Positions 11,640-23,959 of a stretch of DNA of 64,000 nucleotides are shown here, piece by piece. The stretch's first letter is position 1. Each line of letters opens with the position of its first letter. Source of the DNA: Stemphylium vesicarium (taxonomy: Eukaryota > Ascomycota > Dothideomycetes > Pleosporales > Pleosporaceae); contig QXCR01000003.1 in assembly GCA_004380135.1 (NCBI GenBank), positions 496,001 to 560,000 of the forward strand, in the 5' to 3' direction. The position numbers and the translations under genes are program-made. Below the pieces are notes generated by a model. It was not told where the DNA came from and searched no databases. It worked only from the letters and a program-made list of their open reading frames with translations.

Positions 11640-13538
11640 ATGGAGATTGTATGGCAGTCGGGAGAAACGACACCGAGGAAACGAACACCTGCAGCCTGCA
11701 CAGCCTGTCGCTCGCGCAAGAAGCGATGCTACCATTCTGGGGACCACCAAAGTGAACGTGGGAAACGGCTTAACAGGACAAGACCTCAAAGAAAGACGTC
11801 ATCTTCGAATAACACCACCCGCAGATCCAGCCCAAGCCCTGGTCGGGTTAGCGAATACAATCCTGGGTCTGTCCTAGCAGCTCTATCTGAAAATACCGAA
11901 TCGGGTTCAAACGGTCAACTACCAGAATCCCACCACATATCCTCGCAACTTACGCGGCAAGCCTCAACACCTAGCCCTTCGGTAGCATCCGAAGCATACC
12001 GTCGATTGATATGGTACAAGCAGCATAAGAACCGCGTTGCACTACCAAACCTCTCCGAGGCCCATCGAAACTATCTTGAAGACGAAGGTGCCTTTATTAC
12101 CTTACCAAGATCCACGACAGACGCACTCTTGCCTTTGTACACATCCATACTAGATGATCTTACCCCAATAGTCAATGGAACCAGCGTCTTCCGCGATCAC
12201 AGCAATGGTTACGCATCTTCTTACCTGGTAAAAGCGATATGCCTCGTCGTCTGCAAGGCCAAACAAGCAGCTCCGTTCTTGAGCTTAACGGATTCAGGTC
12301 CCGTACTCGAGCCACTAGAGTTTGCCTCAAAGCTACTAGCGGGATTAGATGCGGCCATCAAAGCAGATCTTGAACCGGACCGCGTCGCCAAAATCCAAAT
12401 TCTAGCATTGATGCATCTACACAATGACGGCCTAGGTGGCGTGGACCGCGCCTCGAGTTATTTATCACAGGCAATATGCGAAGCATGGTCCATGTGCATA
12501 CATCTCAAGACTCCAGGGAATCCTGACAAGGAAATATGCGAGTACCTATGGTGGTCACTGCGAAATTTCGATCGCATAGGCAAGCCAGTCATGGCGGCAG
12601 CGCCCTTCTTCATCGACGATGCCGACATTGGCATTGAGCGTATTAAGCCTCAAGAAGCCAGTTATCGTTCGCAACTCATGGCGGTAGCTTTGAACCTGGG
12701 CGATCTCATGAAGATGGCAACTAAGGCTTACAAAGCTGCATCGACATCCGTTGTTGACGGCTGCCGAGAGTTTCCATCGCTCTCGGAAATCACGTCTGGG
12801 AGTGGCTTTGAACAGTTCCACATGTCGCATCGAGGTGAGCAGGCCCCCATATCAGCTCTACTCAGGCTAACGTAGAAAGCTTATTTAGAAATATGGTACC
12901 ATGTAGCTAGTATGCTATCTTGTCGCTATAGCGGGCCAAATACTATCCAATACAACCGACGCCTTGCATCCGCCGACCGGGTTCTCGAGATAGTCTCAAA
13001 CGAAGGCATCGATCGGCTTCCACCACTTCCGTTGATACCATACGCAATGTCAATGGCAACGACAGTGATATACCGCGCTTTACATGACGGCGAAAGAAAT
13101 GTAAACGAGGCTTCTTCGGATCTTCGCCAATGCTGCGATGCGCTAGATGTGCTCAGCCAACAATGGACTAGTGTTAGAGGCGTAACTAAACTCGCAAACC
13201 GTTTATGGAGACTCATCAGCTCGGGGGAATTGAACTGTAGCGGCCCCGCATCGATGCTTGAGACGGCTGCATCGACAGGCGATTGCTTCACTAGATTGCC
13301 GACCCAGCGCGATCATGTAACCTCCTCCCCTCAAGCTACCGATTGCACACCTGCATTTCATCACACTATTACAGCTCCACCCGAAACAAGACTTGCGTAT
13401 AGCAATGAAACCTTCCAGAGACAGCTCACTGAGGTCTGGCCAGGCATCGATGCATCATACTCTCAGATAGACTGGACTTTTCAGGACTATTGCTTTGACC
13501 TGGAATTCCCCACTGCCTTCAATGAACTCCCGTTCTGA
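11640..13538 (+). CDS. fungal-specific transcription factor with an incomplete Zn2Cys6 cluster
   Basis: Two exons, 11640-12834 and 12889-13538 (54-nt intron GTGAGC...TTTAG), 614 aa. Near the N-terminus is ACTACRSRKKRCYHSG. This is the first half of a Zn2Cys6 binuclear cluster (C-x2-C-x6-C) with its basic helix, but no second Cys triplet follows in any frame. A Ser/Pro-rich linker leads to the fungal-specific transcription factor middle homology region (about residues 150-360), with EICEYLWWSLRNFDR and the DDADIGIERI segment. The C-terminus is acidic and aromatic (WTFQDYCFDLEFPTAF), a plausible activation region. It lies between an oxidoreductase and an isochorismatase-like hydrolase and may regulate both. 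Confidence 0.82.
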
Positions 13539-13782
13539 GTTCCAGGAAAATTCAATTTCATCGATGACACGTTGTTACCAGCCGCGGATGGGCCGGTAGA
13601 TCGAACCGGGTAGGCGCGCCCTGATTGGACAACATCAACATCAACTCCAAGATAAACCACGACTCAGGCAGATGTAATACGAATGTTTAGATATTGAAGT
13701 GTTTGCTCTATGGGTATTGGATAATCACGCTGAAAACAAAGACATGAGAAAGTCGTAAAGGCGAGACGCAATCGCTGTCCAC

Positions 13783-14649
13783 TCAGCAGCCCTCGACATG
13801 CTCGCTGATCTGGGCGTTGCAGAAAGTGCTGCTGTTGATGACGAAGCCCATGTTCTGCGAAACCTGATACTCAGCCAGCTCTTGAGCTCCGCGACCACTC
13901 ATGGTGCCAGTGCAGTCGTTGAGCAGAACGCAATCCCATCCATACGAGTAAGCGTCGGATACGGTGCCGAAGACGCATTGATCGGTGTTGACACCAGCGA
14001 AGAGCAGGGTCTGCTTGCCAGAAACGCGGAGGTACTCGTGAAGCGGCTCCTTCTCCGACCAAAGGCCACTCATGCGCGTCTTGTCGAAGAAAAGGTCGCC
14101 AGGCTGGGCGACTGCGTTGAAGGGGTGGTAGAGTTGGGCGTTCCATGTTCGCTTGAACAGGCATCTACCTTGGTCGTTGGGTAGCTGAGCACCGAGGCCG
14201 ACGTGCCAACCCAAGGTCTTGCTGAAGCCTCGCTGGATAGCAGGCGCCATCCTCTTCAGGTCGTGGTCGGTGATTCCCCAGTTGAGCCATGCGATTTGGA
14301 TACCCTCCTTTCGGCATCTCTCAATGACTTTCAACGTGGGCTCGATGGCAGCGATGCCTGCAGCGTGGTCGCGGTAGATGGGATGGATGAAGTAGTTTTG
14401 CATGTCGACGACGATCAGGACTGAAGTGCCGGGGTCGATCATGAGGCCGGTGTGGTTGCGGTCTTGTTCATCGCAATCGAAAACCATCTTCTGCTCTGAT
14501 CCACGAGATAAGTCGAACTTCTTGGTTGCCGGCAGGTAGAGCCATTGCTCTTCGCCGCCGAAGGGAATCGGCGCGGTACATTTTATCGTTCCTACTGTTA
14601 TGTCGTGTTGCTCTTGGGTGGTTGTGAGGGTTAGGGACTCCGAGGCCAT
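13783..14649 (-). CDS. isochorismatase-like cysteine hydrolase
   Basis: An intronless frame of 288 codons from ATG 14649. The isochorismatase-like fold spans about residues 75-275. The likely catalytic triad is D82 (IVVDMQNYF), K190 (FFDKTRMSG) and C225 (FAGVNTDQCVFGT). The preceding cis-peptide-type segment (GVNTDQC) matches nicotinamidase/biuret/ureidoacrylate-type members that hydrolyse amide bonds. An N-terminal extension of about 70 residues precedes the core and contains no signal peptide. It converges with the regulator at 11640 across 244 bp. The substrate is unknown; aromatic amide or ureido compounds are possible. Confidence 0.88.
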   Translation of the reverse strand: MASESLTLTTTQEQHDITVGTIKCTAPIPFGGEEQWLYLPATKKFDLSRGSEQKMVFDCDEQDRNHTGLMIDPGTSVLIVVDMQNYFIHPIYRDHAAGIAAIEPTLKVIERCRKEGIQIAWLNWGITDHDLKRMAPAIQRGFSKTLGWHVGLGAQLPNDQGRCLFKRTWNAQLYHPFNAVAQPGDLFFDKTRMSGLWSEKEPLHEYLRVSGKQTLLFAGVNTDQCVFGTVSDAYSYGWDCVLLNDCTGTMSGRGAQELAEYQVSQNMGFVINSSTFCNAQISEHVEGC

Positions 14650-15300
14650 GGAATCGTCGAAGAGGACACCGGTAGATTGTGCGAGATGTGAGAGTGATGG
14701 AGAGATTGGGTTGAACTCAGAGATGAGTTCAAGTGCAAGTGCGATGTGTACAGCAGAAGGAGTCTTGAGAGGGCTTGCTGCCTACCTTTGTACTCTAGGC
14801 GCAACCGCACTTCCTTCCCTTTGTTTGCGGTGAGCCCGATAACGAGCCTTATCAACATGTACGATAGGCTTCCTTCGGGAAGAAGAACATGGTCACGGGG
14901 TAATGATTCAGTCAGAGCAATTCTCACCTATCAGCTTATGCGGAGAGATACTGCCGTGCGATACTTTGGACGGTACCTTACAGATAGGCTGCCCAATTGG
15001 GTTCTCGAAGACGTTGAGGCCTGACGATCACACAGCGTTCCCCCAGGATGCGGAGATACGGGCGTGGAGATGATGTTTGATAATATGGTGTTGTCGCGTG
15101 TGGCCGTTTGTTTTTTGAGCAGAGATAAGGCTGGTGAGCGGGCGATAGATAGATAACCGTCGCGCTCGCTACCATGAAAATCCCGGGGGTCCGATAATAC
15201 CCGTTAGACTGTGACTATGCCAAAATGAACGCGAAGGACACAGTCGTTGAGGCCTCGGTGGGGCTGGCCAGAGAGGTCCTACGTGTTCATGGTACTACTG

Positions 15301-15332
<32 letters not shown>

Positions 15333-16021
15333 GCGACTACATAAAACGCTGCTCCAGACATGTTTGAGATTTTGTCAAAATGTGGGCTTTCAACAAGGGG
15401 GCTGCGGAGCCAGCCGATGTGTTGTTCTGAATGCTTGGCCCACTGCCAGCTTTGCAAGACCAGGTACTGCTGACGGTGGTGAGATGACTTGGCCGCGGGA
15501 ATGCTTTGGTCGCATGCGCATGGCGGTGTTGGTGGTGGTCATTGTATCCGGGCTTGGAGCCGAGTGGCGTTGGTACATGTACCTATGTAGACATGTCGAG
15601 TTCATTGTGGACGGTCATCAACAGCCTCATGCTCAGCAGAAGACGGGGCACATTTGCGCGAGAAGCAAGGATGTAGCGTGTTACAGGATCAGGCAGAAGC
15701 AGACGACGACCATGTGAATGTGTGTTTGAAGTGGCCGGGGTGTCCACGGGTTGCTGCGTTGGCCCGTCACGTGCTATTGGACCTGCTGGAACTTTCAAGC
15801 GAAGTGACGACGGAGCTACAGAGGCACTCCATTACGAGCCTCTGCTCCCACCAAAAAGTCGCCATCTCAATCCGCTCCAGTCACTCTACCGGTTCTGCAT
15901 CTGCATCTGCATTCCGCACCACGCTGTCCCCGCCGTGACTCGACTTTCCGCTTACACAACGTCCGTCAACAAGTTACGGGTCCCGTAAGGAGCGAAGAAA
16001 GCACCCGTCGATACCAGCGCC
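14650..16021. other. divergent intergenic region, 1.4 kb, promoter of DNM1 on its right
   Basis: It contains the AC microsatellite at 15301 and no convincing gene. The last 200 bp form the DNM1 leader. Confidence 0.5.
15301..15329. repeat. (AC)n microsatellite
   Basis: An uninterrupted run of 14.5 AC dinucleotides in intergenic DNA. Confidence 0.95.
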
Positions 16022-18682
16022 ATGGCGTCGCTGGGCGAGGAGCTCCTCAACATTGTCAACAGGCTGCAGGACCTGGTCTTCAACACGATTGGAAATGACT
16101 CCCTAGATTTACCTCAGATTGTATGTGCGCCCCCGGCGGAAAAGGGAATGCGGTGAGCGCAGAGCAGATTTTACGAAGCTCGGGGGCATTTGGGCGTGCA
16201 CATGCTAACTGGCTTAGGTGGTGGTAGGATCGCAATCGTCTGGAAAGTCGTCGGTGCTCGAGAATATTGTCGGCAAAGATTTCCTGCCGCGTGGCAGCGG
16301 CATCGTCACACGCCGGCCGCTCATCCTGCAACTCATTAACCTGCCGAGCGAGCGCGATGAGGACGACGAGGACGAGGTTCACGTGCCCCACACCCCCGCC
16401 AGCGTTGCCGGCCAGCAGGAATGGGGCGAGTTCCTGCACATCCCCGGCCAGCGCTTCTACGACTTTGCCGACGTCAAGCGCGAGATTGAGAACGAGACGT
16501 CAAGGATAGCGGGAAACAACAAGGGCATCAACAGGCAGCCCATCAACCTGAAGATTTACTCGCCCCACGTCCTGAGCCTGACGTTGGTCGATCTGCCAGG
16601 TCTGACCAAGGTCCGTGATTCCACCTTTTTCTGCACCCAACACTGAACTGACCACGGCAGGTACCCATTGGCGATCAGCCGACAGACATCGAGAAGCAGA
16701 CGCGGAACCTCATCACCGAGTACATTGCGAAGCCAAACAGCGTCATTCTCGCCGTCTCCCCCGCCAACGTCGATCTCGTAAACTCGGAAGCGCTGAAGCT
16801 CGCCCGCCATGTCGACCCCATGGGCAAGAGGACCATTGGTGTTCTCACCAAGCTCGATCTCATGGACCACGGCACCAACGCCATGGACATTCTCTCGGGT
16901 CGCGTATACCCCCTCAAGCTCGGCTTCATCGGCATCGTCAACCGGTCACAACAGGACATCCAGGGCAACAAGTCGCTTTCTGATGCGCTGCAAGCCGAGC
17001 GTGACTTCTTCCGCCACCACCCCGCCTACCGGAATATGGCCAACCGCTGCGGTACCCAGCTGCTTGCGAAGAGCCTCAACCAGACCCTCATGGCCCACAT
17101 CCGGGACCGGTTACCCGACATCAAGGCACGCCTAAACACCCTCATGGGACAGACACAACAAGAGCTCGCCAGCTATGGTGACGTGACCTTTACTGGAAAG
17201 GAGCACCGCGGCTCCCTCATCCTGCAGCTCATGACCCGCTTTGCCTCGTCCTTCATCTCCTCCATTGACGGTACCTCTACCGAGATCTCAACAAAGGAGC
17301 TGTGCGGTGGTGCCCGGATATACTACATCTTCAACTCTGTCTTTGGCAACTCGCTCGAACAGGTCGACCCCACCCAGAACCTCTCCGTGCTCGACATACG
17401 GACGGCCATTCGCAACTCCACTGGCCCACGCCCCAGTCTGTTTGTACCCGAATTGGCTTTTGACCTCCTCGTAAAACCTCAGATCAAGCTCTTGGAAATT
17501 CCTAGCCAGCGTTGCGTCGAGCTCGTCTACGAGGAATTGATCAAGATCTGCCATACCTGCGGCTCTACCGAGTTGACAAGATATCCCAGGTTACAAGGAA
17601 AGCTCATCGAGGTCGTCTCTGACCTCCTGCGAGAGCAACTTGGCCCTTGCTCCGGTTACGTCGCTTCCCTCATTGACATCCAAAGAGCGTACATCAACAC
17701 AAATCACCCCAACTTCCTTGGAGCAGCTGCGGCCATGTCGTCTGTAATCAATGATAAGGAACAACGGGAGAAGAAGATTGCCCAGGAGGCCGAGAGGAAG
17801 AAGCGCGAGCAGAGGAGGCTAAAAGAATTGCAAAACGGCTCCGAAGGATCCGTTCCAGAGGAGGGTGAAGGTGGCGAGGGTGCAACACTGAAAGCACTTC
17901 CTCTCCGTAAACACCAATCGCAAACCAGCCGCAGCATGTCACCAGCCGTCGGACGTATGGTGAACGGCTCTCAGAGCACAACAGCAGCACTCAACAGCAG
18001 CCGCAATCGGTCACCTCCTGGCGCACGCGACAGCTTTCTTAACTACTTTTTCAGCAAAGACAGTAACACGGCCTACCCCAACCCACAACAGGCAGCACAA
18101 ATTGCGCTCGACAACAGGCCGGGAAGCCGGCACGTCAGCCAAAACAGCGAGCCCAGTTTTGCTCAGAGCATTCGGAGAGGTGACAACAAGCAGCCTGCTC
18201 ATGTACTGGCCATGATGCCAGCTGATGAGGACTACGATGCACCAATGAGTGCTGCTCTCAGTGCTCCTCCCCGCAGTCCAAGTGTGGGAGGAGAAAACTT
18301 TGAAGGTGGCTTCGTAAGTTTTCCAACTACCCCTCACTTTGCTCGCATACTGATTTCCTCACAGCCATCCAACCCCGAGCAAGCACCCGCCCTTACCGAA
18401 CGCGAAGCCCTCGAGACAGAACTCATCCGCCGCCTTATCTCATCGTACTTCAACATTGTCCGGGAGACAGTCGCTGATCAGGTCCCCAAGGCCATCATGC
18501 ATCTCCTCGTCAACCACTCGAAAGACGTGGTACAAAACAGGCTCGTCTCAACGCTGTATAAGGAGGACCTCTTCCAGGAACTCCTGTACGAGGACGACAC
18601 CATCAAGGCCGAGCGCGAGAAGTGCGAGAAGCTGCTCAAGACATACAAGGAGGCAGCGAAGATTGTCGGCGAGGTCTTGTAA
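16022..18682 (+). CDS. DNM1: dynamin-related GTPase Dnm1 (mitochondrial and peroxisomal fission)
   Basis: Four exons: 16022-16120, 16218-16610, 16661-18313 and 18365-18682, giving 820 aa. The GTPase domain begins at residue 1. It has the P-loop VVVGSQSSGKSS (G1), the RRPLILQL switch, TLVDLPGLTK (G3) and GVLTKLDLMD (G4). The middle/stalk region follows. Next comes a low-complexity insert of about 180 residues containing SFLNYFFSK, a hallmark that separates Dnm1/DRP1 from Vps1. The C-terminal GTPase effector domain (EREALETELIRRLISSYFNI) ends at the stop. The start FNTIGNDSLDLPQI also matches Dnm1. The protein self-assembles on the mitochondrial outer membrane and constricts it using GTP. The last intron is 51 nt with no in-frame stop, so retention would give a 17-residue longer protein. 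Confidence 0.95.
18314..18364 (+). other. in-frame intron of DNM1
   Basis: GTAAGT donor, ACTGAT branch and CACAG acceptor. It is 51 nt long and free of stop codons in the coding frame, between GGF and PSN. Confidence 0.75.
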
Positions 18683-19758
18683 GAATTATGCGTTGTTTGG
18701 ATAATGAACTGGCACGACATGGTGGGGAGGTTCACTGTAGGTTTTCAAGATGTGCAAGTCACACAGCCTTTGCCCCTCTTTTTGTTTTCCCTGCTGAAAG
18801 AACTGTCGGTGTGGTATACCCATGGGTAGGTCTAAAGGGGCGGGGAGCGAATACATGGGGGTGAAGGCTAAACGAAGCGTATGAAGGCTTGGGAGAGGAG
18901 GAGGAGGAGGGGGAGGAGAGCAAAGAGGCCGCTCCATTTGTTAATATTGTGTTTTGGCCCCCACACTTTCTTTTACCCTCCTTCCCTTCACAGGCCACGC
19001 TTCTTTCCATCATTTCTACTCTTCTGTTTCCCTGGCGATGAAAGGGTTTTTGTCGTTTGCTTCAAGGGTTGCAGGGCGTTTTATTTCCAAGGCTCCTCCG
19101 CTTTCGCTCTTGTTTACTCTTGTTACCTCTTTCCTCTTTTATTACAGCTCGTTCGAAGCCAATCGTGTGTAGTATAGCATTCTGCCCATGGCGGGCTCGA
19201 GGGTGCGAGATGAGACATGTATAGAATACAACGTCTTCCGACATGTAAACCATTGTGATCATTGCGGGTGAAGTGAATTGATGAGCAGAGGTGTGGTGGG
19301 GTAGTTAATTGCACATGAACGAAGTCTGCGGGTGTAGTCATGGGGCTGATGAGCAGAGAAGCTTCTGGTGGGGGTGGCATCTGGAGCCATTCGACTTCAC
19401 TTCAATAAGGCGTTCGCAGGGTCTGGTCTCTCATTTTTCGTTACATCCTCCAGACAGTAGGTAGTAGAATGGTGGCTATGCTGCAAAGCACAAGGAGAAA
19501 ATGGAACTGAAGCATGTATATTTGAAAACGTGACCAACCCGACAGTCTATATTGTACAAAAAGGTACAAAGTACAGAGAGGGAGATTGGTTAATCTCGTT
19601 AGATGTCGTACCACTCTATTGACTACCATCTCCCCTCCTCCCCCAGCCCAAATCCATCTCTCTCGGCTTCTTTGGTAGAGGAGAAAGGGAAAACGGCCGC
19701 ATTATGTTTGTTCCATGCTAACTTGGGGAAAACATGACGTGTCTCGATGCGCGCTCGC
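18683..19758. other. intergenic, 3' ends of two convergent genes
   Basis: A GA-rich stretch at 18880-18930 and CT-rich segments, but no coding frame I can support. Confidence 0.45.
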
Positions 19759-20249
19759 TTATTTGTCGGTTATGCCGAGAAGTGTGTTGAGGTCGGCATT
19801 GGGGTCTTTGGGGTCTGCGGAAGCTACTCTTGTTCGTTAGTACGAATCCTCAAGCTGGAAATCCATTCATGGCATTGCTGAAGAACAAATTTCAACAGCC
19901 AATGGCGTAGTTCTGACGTACCTCCCGAAGACTTTGGCTGTTCTGAGGGGTGGTCTCGTGCCCATTGCTGCTTTGCTTGCCTAATCAATGACTCCTTGTG
20001 TTCCCAGTCCTTTTGTGCGGCCTTTGCCCTGTCCGCGGCGGACAGCGAAAGCTGGTGGTAGGCGCCGTAGAAGACACCGAATCCGAGTGCGGACCATCGG
20101 AGGACCTGTATACTAACCGTTAGCCTTCATTGTCACATGTTTCCAGAGTGCTGACCACCCAAATAAGGGTGTTTTGACTCTATTTTTACAGGGCATGGCG
20201 TGGATAGATCTGGGGAAATGCGTACGTTGACACCGACGGAAGTGGACAT
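19759..20249 (-). CDS. ATP21: mitochondrial F1Fo ATP synthase subunit e
   Basis: Three small exons on the minus strand, 20249-20226 (24 nt), 20105-19922 and 19823-19759, joined in phase to give 90 aa. Introns of 120 and 98 nt use GTACGC...ATACAG and GTACGT...GTACTAAC...GTAG. The protein begins MSTSVGVNVLRWSALGF and has one membrane span carrying the GxxxG motif (GFGVFYG) that drives dimerisation of the enzyme. A coiled-coil-like charged segment (DWEHKESLIRQAKQQWARD) and a short acidic C-terminus follow. This matches fungal subunit e (Atp21/Tim11), which shapes cristae through ATP synthase dimers in the inner membrane. No open frame longer than about 60 codons marks this gene, so it is easy to miss. 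Confidence 0.93.
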
Positions 20250-20706
20250 GTTGACGGATTTGGTGCGAAGAAAGCGGCTTGCGATAACCGGTTATCGGCG
20301 TGGGACAAGTCCAATGGCAGATATATCCGGATTGGCGATGGCAATGCACCGGTTGGGCAGGATCCGGAGGGGAGTGACGAGGGCGTCGGGGCGGATGCGG
20401 CTTGTTGGGCGTTGGAGCTGTGAAAGTTGAGGTTGGACCTGGCGCAAGATTTGGTCGGGATTGCTCGCTGCGAGCTAGTGCAGAGACGTCCCTGAACAAC
20501 ATCTTGGCGCGACGACCGCAACAGACAACCAACGTGACTCTTTTGCTTTCTGCCTTCACTTTCCTTTCTCTATGCCTGCGACGGGTCAGGTGCTAAATAC
20601 TGCCATTATTCAAGATTCGAGTCTATCCTAGGTCCTCTGGTGTTCTATTGCGACTCATATCCCCTCTCTCCCCCCAATCATCCCACCCTCCCTCCAAATC
20701 TCCGCC
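20250..20706. promoter_or_regulatory. bidirectional promoter, ATP21 / dynein intermediate chain
   Basis: 457 bp separate two divergent housekeeping starts. It is pyrimidine-rich before 20707 with no clear TATA box. Confidence 0.5.
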
Positions 20707-22949
20707 ATGGAGTCCACAATGCAGCAACGGCGCGATGAGATTCTCGCCAAAAAGGCCAAGCTCGCGGAGCTGAAGCGCCAGCGCGAACTCCGGAAGGCGG
20801 AGACGGCCAGCAGACAGTCGGCGACGGGCAGTCCGCTTGGAGAAGTAGGGCCACGTACCTGCATAGTCGTGGATAGCGACTGACAAGCATACCAGGTCCT
20901 TTCGCCCATACCAAGACGCAGCGAAGACCTCGACCGGAGAACCGATGTAAACAACCTCATTAATAGCATTCTGGGGGAGAGCAGGCCCGGTTCCACCCAA
21001 CCTGGATCGCCGGCTGGCGCTGGACGAGCGACCCGACCGACGTCCGTAGTCAGCGCAGGCCAGCTCAGCAGCGATGAGGGGTCGGCAGGATTTCCGCCGT
21101 CTACGGGCATGATCGACCGAGAGATGCAGACGCTTTCGATTGGGCCGCTAGCAACAGTCTACGAAATCGACGGCCAAGTGACAAACGAGGTCAAGAAGGA
21201 GAAGGAGATTATCACCTACAGCAAGGGCGTGCAAGCGAGCATAGACTGGAGCCCGTCCAAGGACCGAGGCGTGGGCGGAAGCGACAGCGAACGCGACGAG
21301 AGCCCCACGCGATCACCAAAGAGCAAGAGGCTGAGCCGGAGACAAAAGGAGCGTGATGAGGAAATCCGATCGCAGTTGCGGCGGGAAATAGAAGAGGAGA
21401 TCAAGGCTATCAACCAAGCGCCGCAGGAGGGTGCACCGCAACCAACATCAAACGAGAACTTTCCGTTCAAGACGCTGACCAACGAGGAATTGACGGCTGT
21501 AGAGAACTCGGATGAATTCATAGGCTTTGTCGAGCGAAGCACAAAGGTGCTGGAGCGAGCGCTTGATCAACAGTTGGGCTACGATATCCTCGCCGACTAT
21601 GCGCAAGGTGGTGTTGATGTGGATGACTCGGACGAGGGCTACGGCTCTAGTGGAGGAAAGAAGGGTCGGCGGATAAAGGAAATTGCGCAGTTTTGGGACG
21701 AACGATGGAGCAAGAAGAGGATGATTTCTGATCTGGGCTTCTCGACAAAGGTATGGAATACTGCATTGGTTTGCGAACACACCACTAACATGCTTGATAG
21801 TTCCCGGAGCTCGTCCTCGCCTCATATACCAAGAACCCGTCCGCTCCCCATGACCCAGATGGTCTCGTACAAGTCTGGAACCTGCACATGCACGACCGAC
21901 CCGAATACATCTTTCACGCTCAGTCCGATATCCTTACCGCAAAATTCTCTCCATTCCACCCCAACCTCATCGTTGGAGGCGCATACTCGGGCCAAGTGCT
22001 GCTATGGGACACTCGTGCGAAGTCTGCGCCTGTTCAGAAGACGCCACTTACAGGATCTGGTCACACACATCCTGTTTACTCATTAGACATTGTCGGTACC
22101 CAAAACGCAAACAACATCATCTCGTGTTCGACCGATGGTGTAGTTTGTGGCTGGACAGTCGACATGCTCTCGCAACCACAAGAGTTCCTGGAATTGACAT
22201 CACCGCCACCCGCGAAGACGGATGACATGGCAGTCACCAGCATTGCCTTTCCTCAATCTGACCCGACCTACTTCCTTGCCGGAACAGAAGAGGGCTCTAT
22301 CTACCCTTGCCATCGTTACGATCGCGCGGGTGCAAAGGCAGGTGTAGACGGTCGCGTCAAGTACGCAGGCCACGCCGCCCCTGTCATGAGCCTCGACTTC
22401 CACCCAGCAAAGGGCCAAATCGATCTTGGCGATCTCGTCCTCTCCTCCAGTGTCGACTGGAGCGTCAAGCTATGGAAAGTCCGTCCTCCGGCCGCCACAG
22501 GCGCAACCAACCCCACCCTCCCCGGTGCAGCCCAACAAGTCACTCCCGTCCTCGACATCGCCCGCGAAGACCTCGTCTACGACGTCCGATGGTCGCCCGT
22601 CAAGCCTTCCGTCTTTGCCCTCGTCGACGGCGCAGGCAGCCTCGAGGTCTGGGACATTAACGTCGACGTCGAGGTTCCTGTGCAGTCTGTCAAGCCGAGC
22701 GATGGCAAGAGAGGCGCGTTTACCAATATGCCGACTGGTCTGGGCTATATGAACAGGAGTCTTAATAAGCTGGCTTGGGAGCGGAATGAGGGTAGGAGGG
22801 TGGCTGTTGGTGGCATGGACGGCGTTGTCACGGTGTTTGAGGTTGGTGATGATCTCGGTGGTGTGCAGACGAGGAGCGAAGAGTGGAGTGGGGTTAAGAG
22901 GCTTGTTAATCGACTTGAAGGGCATGGTGATGGGGTTAATGGGAAGTAA
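20707..22949 (+). CDS. cytoplasmic dynein 1 intermediate chain
   Basis: Three exons, 20707-20844, 20896-21750 and 21801-22949 (introns of 51 and 50 nt), giving 713 aa. The first 30 residues form the charged coiled coil (RRDEILAKKAKLAELKRQRE) that binds dynactin p150. A Ser-rich segment follows, then the light-chain binding region with REMQTLSIGPLATVY and KGVQASIDW, a TQT-like motif for LC8. From about residue 330 there are six to seven WD40 repeats (LIVGGAYSGQVLLWDTR, LVLSSSVDWSVKLWKV, FALVDGAGSLEVWDIN) that bind the heavy chain. It is an essential subunit for nuclear migration and retrograde transport on microtubules (NUDI in Aspergillus). Confidence 0.94.
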
Positions 22950-23959
22950 AGTCCATGGCGTTTGATTCGCTCCTGCAAACAGTGCTCGCAGACTGGAGTA
23001 GAGGATTTGAGAGCAATATGCTGTTGTTGCGGTGGCTGCGGCGGACAAATACCCCCATGTTTTTCTTTCAGTGGGAAGCATCGCTTTGGAGTCGGCACCC
23101 TTTTGTTTCCTTCCTCATATTGTACCATACCCACCTATGTAGTTGTAGTACCAACAAGTAAGTTTCTCTGCAAAACACGCATGCACCAAATACAGAGTTT
23201 CCAGAACACCTGCCCGATTAACCGTGCCAGTGCACCAACTTCAGGTTTCAATCACATCCATCTGCTTCCTATCTACTATCAAAAAAAGAAAAATATCCCC
23301 AGCATTGATACCCTCGTAGTACATTCTCCTCTCGCTCATCTCCCCGTTACCCGTGTCCCCGCCCGTGCTCGTCCAGACGATGTCATAACGACGACGGCCC
23401 GCTAGCATCCCAAACCCACGACGCGCCCCGTCTCAATCCCACCAATCAAAATACATACCTGGCATGCACCGCCACAGGGTCCGCTGTGGCGTCCAGCCTA
23501 CCTGCATGGGACAAGCGCCGCCTCCACATGGCTACATCATCGATGGATGAGTTCAACAGGTTTCGCGCAGTGAGAGAGACGGGAGCTCGGAGTACGGCAG
23601 CGCGCATCAAAGAGATGATTGCATATGGCGTGTTTCTTGTTCCCCGCTTTCTTGTTAGATCGGCCAATGGAATGAGAGCAGAGGTGGCTGTTACCGCCAC
23701 TTTCGTACCCTTCTTGCGCAGGCAAGCTTTCTTGACGCTGGCTGGGATTTTGGACTGCTGGCTTGGAGGGTGGGAAGCAAGTCTTTCTCGCACGACACGA
23801 CACGACACGACACGGCACGCATTGACGTTTTCCTGTTGGGCTGTGTAGTTTGTTGGAGCTTGACATATCCTCCATGCCGCCCGATTGAGTTGATTGACTT
23901 ACGCGCCGCCATTCTTCTCTCTCTGCGTTTCGACCCTTTCGATCGATGAAGCGAGAAGT
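22950..23959. other. intergenic
   Basis: Frames on both strands up to 120 codons, none with motifs. It contains the CACGA repeat at 23791. Confidence 0.45.
23791..23820. repeat. CACGA pentanucleotide repeat
   Basis: Four perfect CACGA units followed by CACGG and CACGC. Confidence 0.85.

Noticed and set aside
15301..15329. AC repeat as part of a coding frame (His-Thr run)
   Set aside because: The surrounding frame has no protein-like features; it is an intergenic microsatellite.
22470..23081. 203-codon minus-strand frame over the dynein intermediate chain
   Set aside because: It is the shadow of the WD40 coding frame, with no ATG-supported domain.
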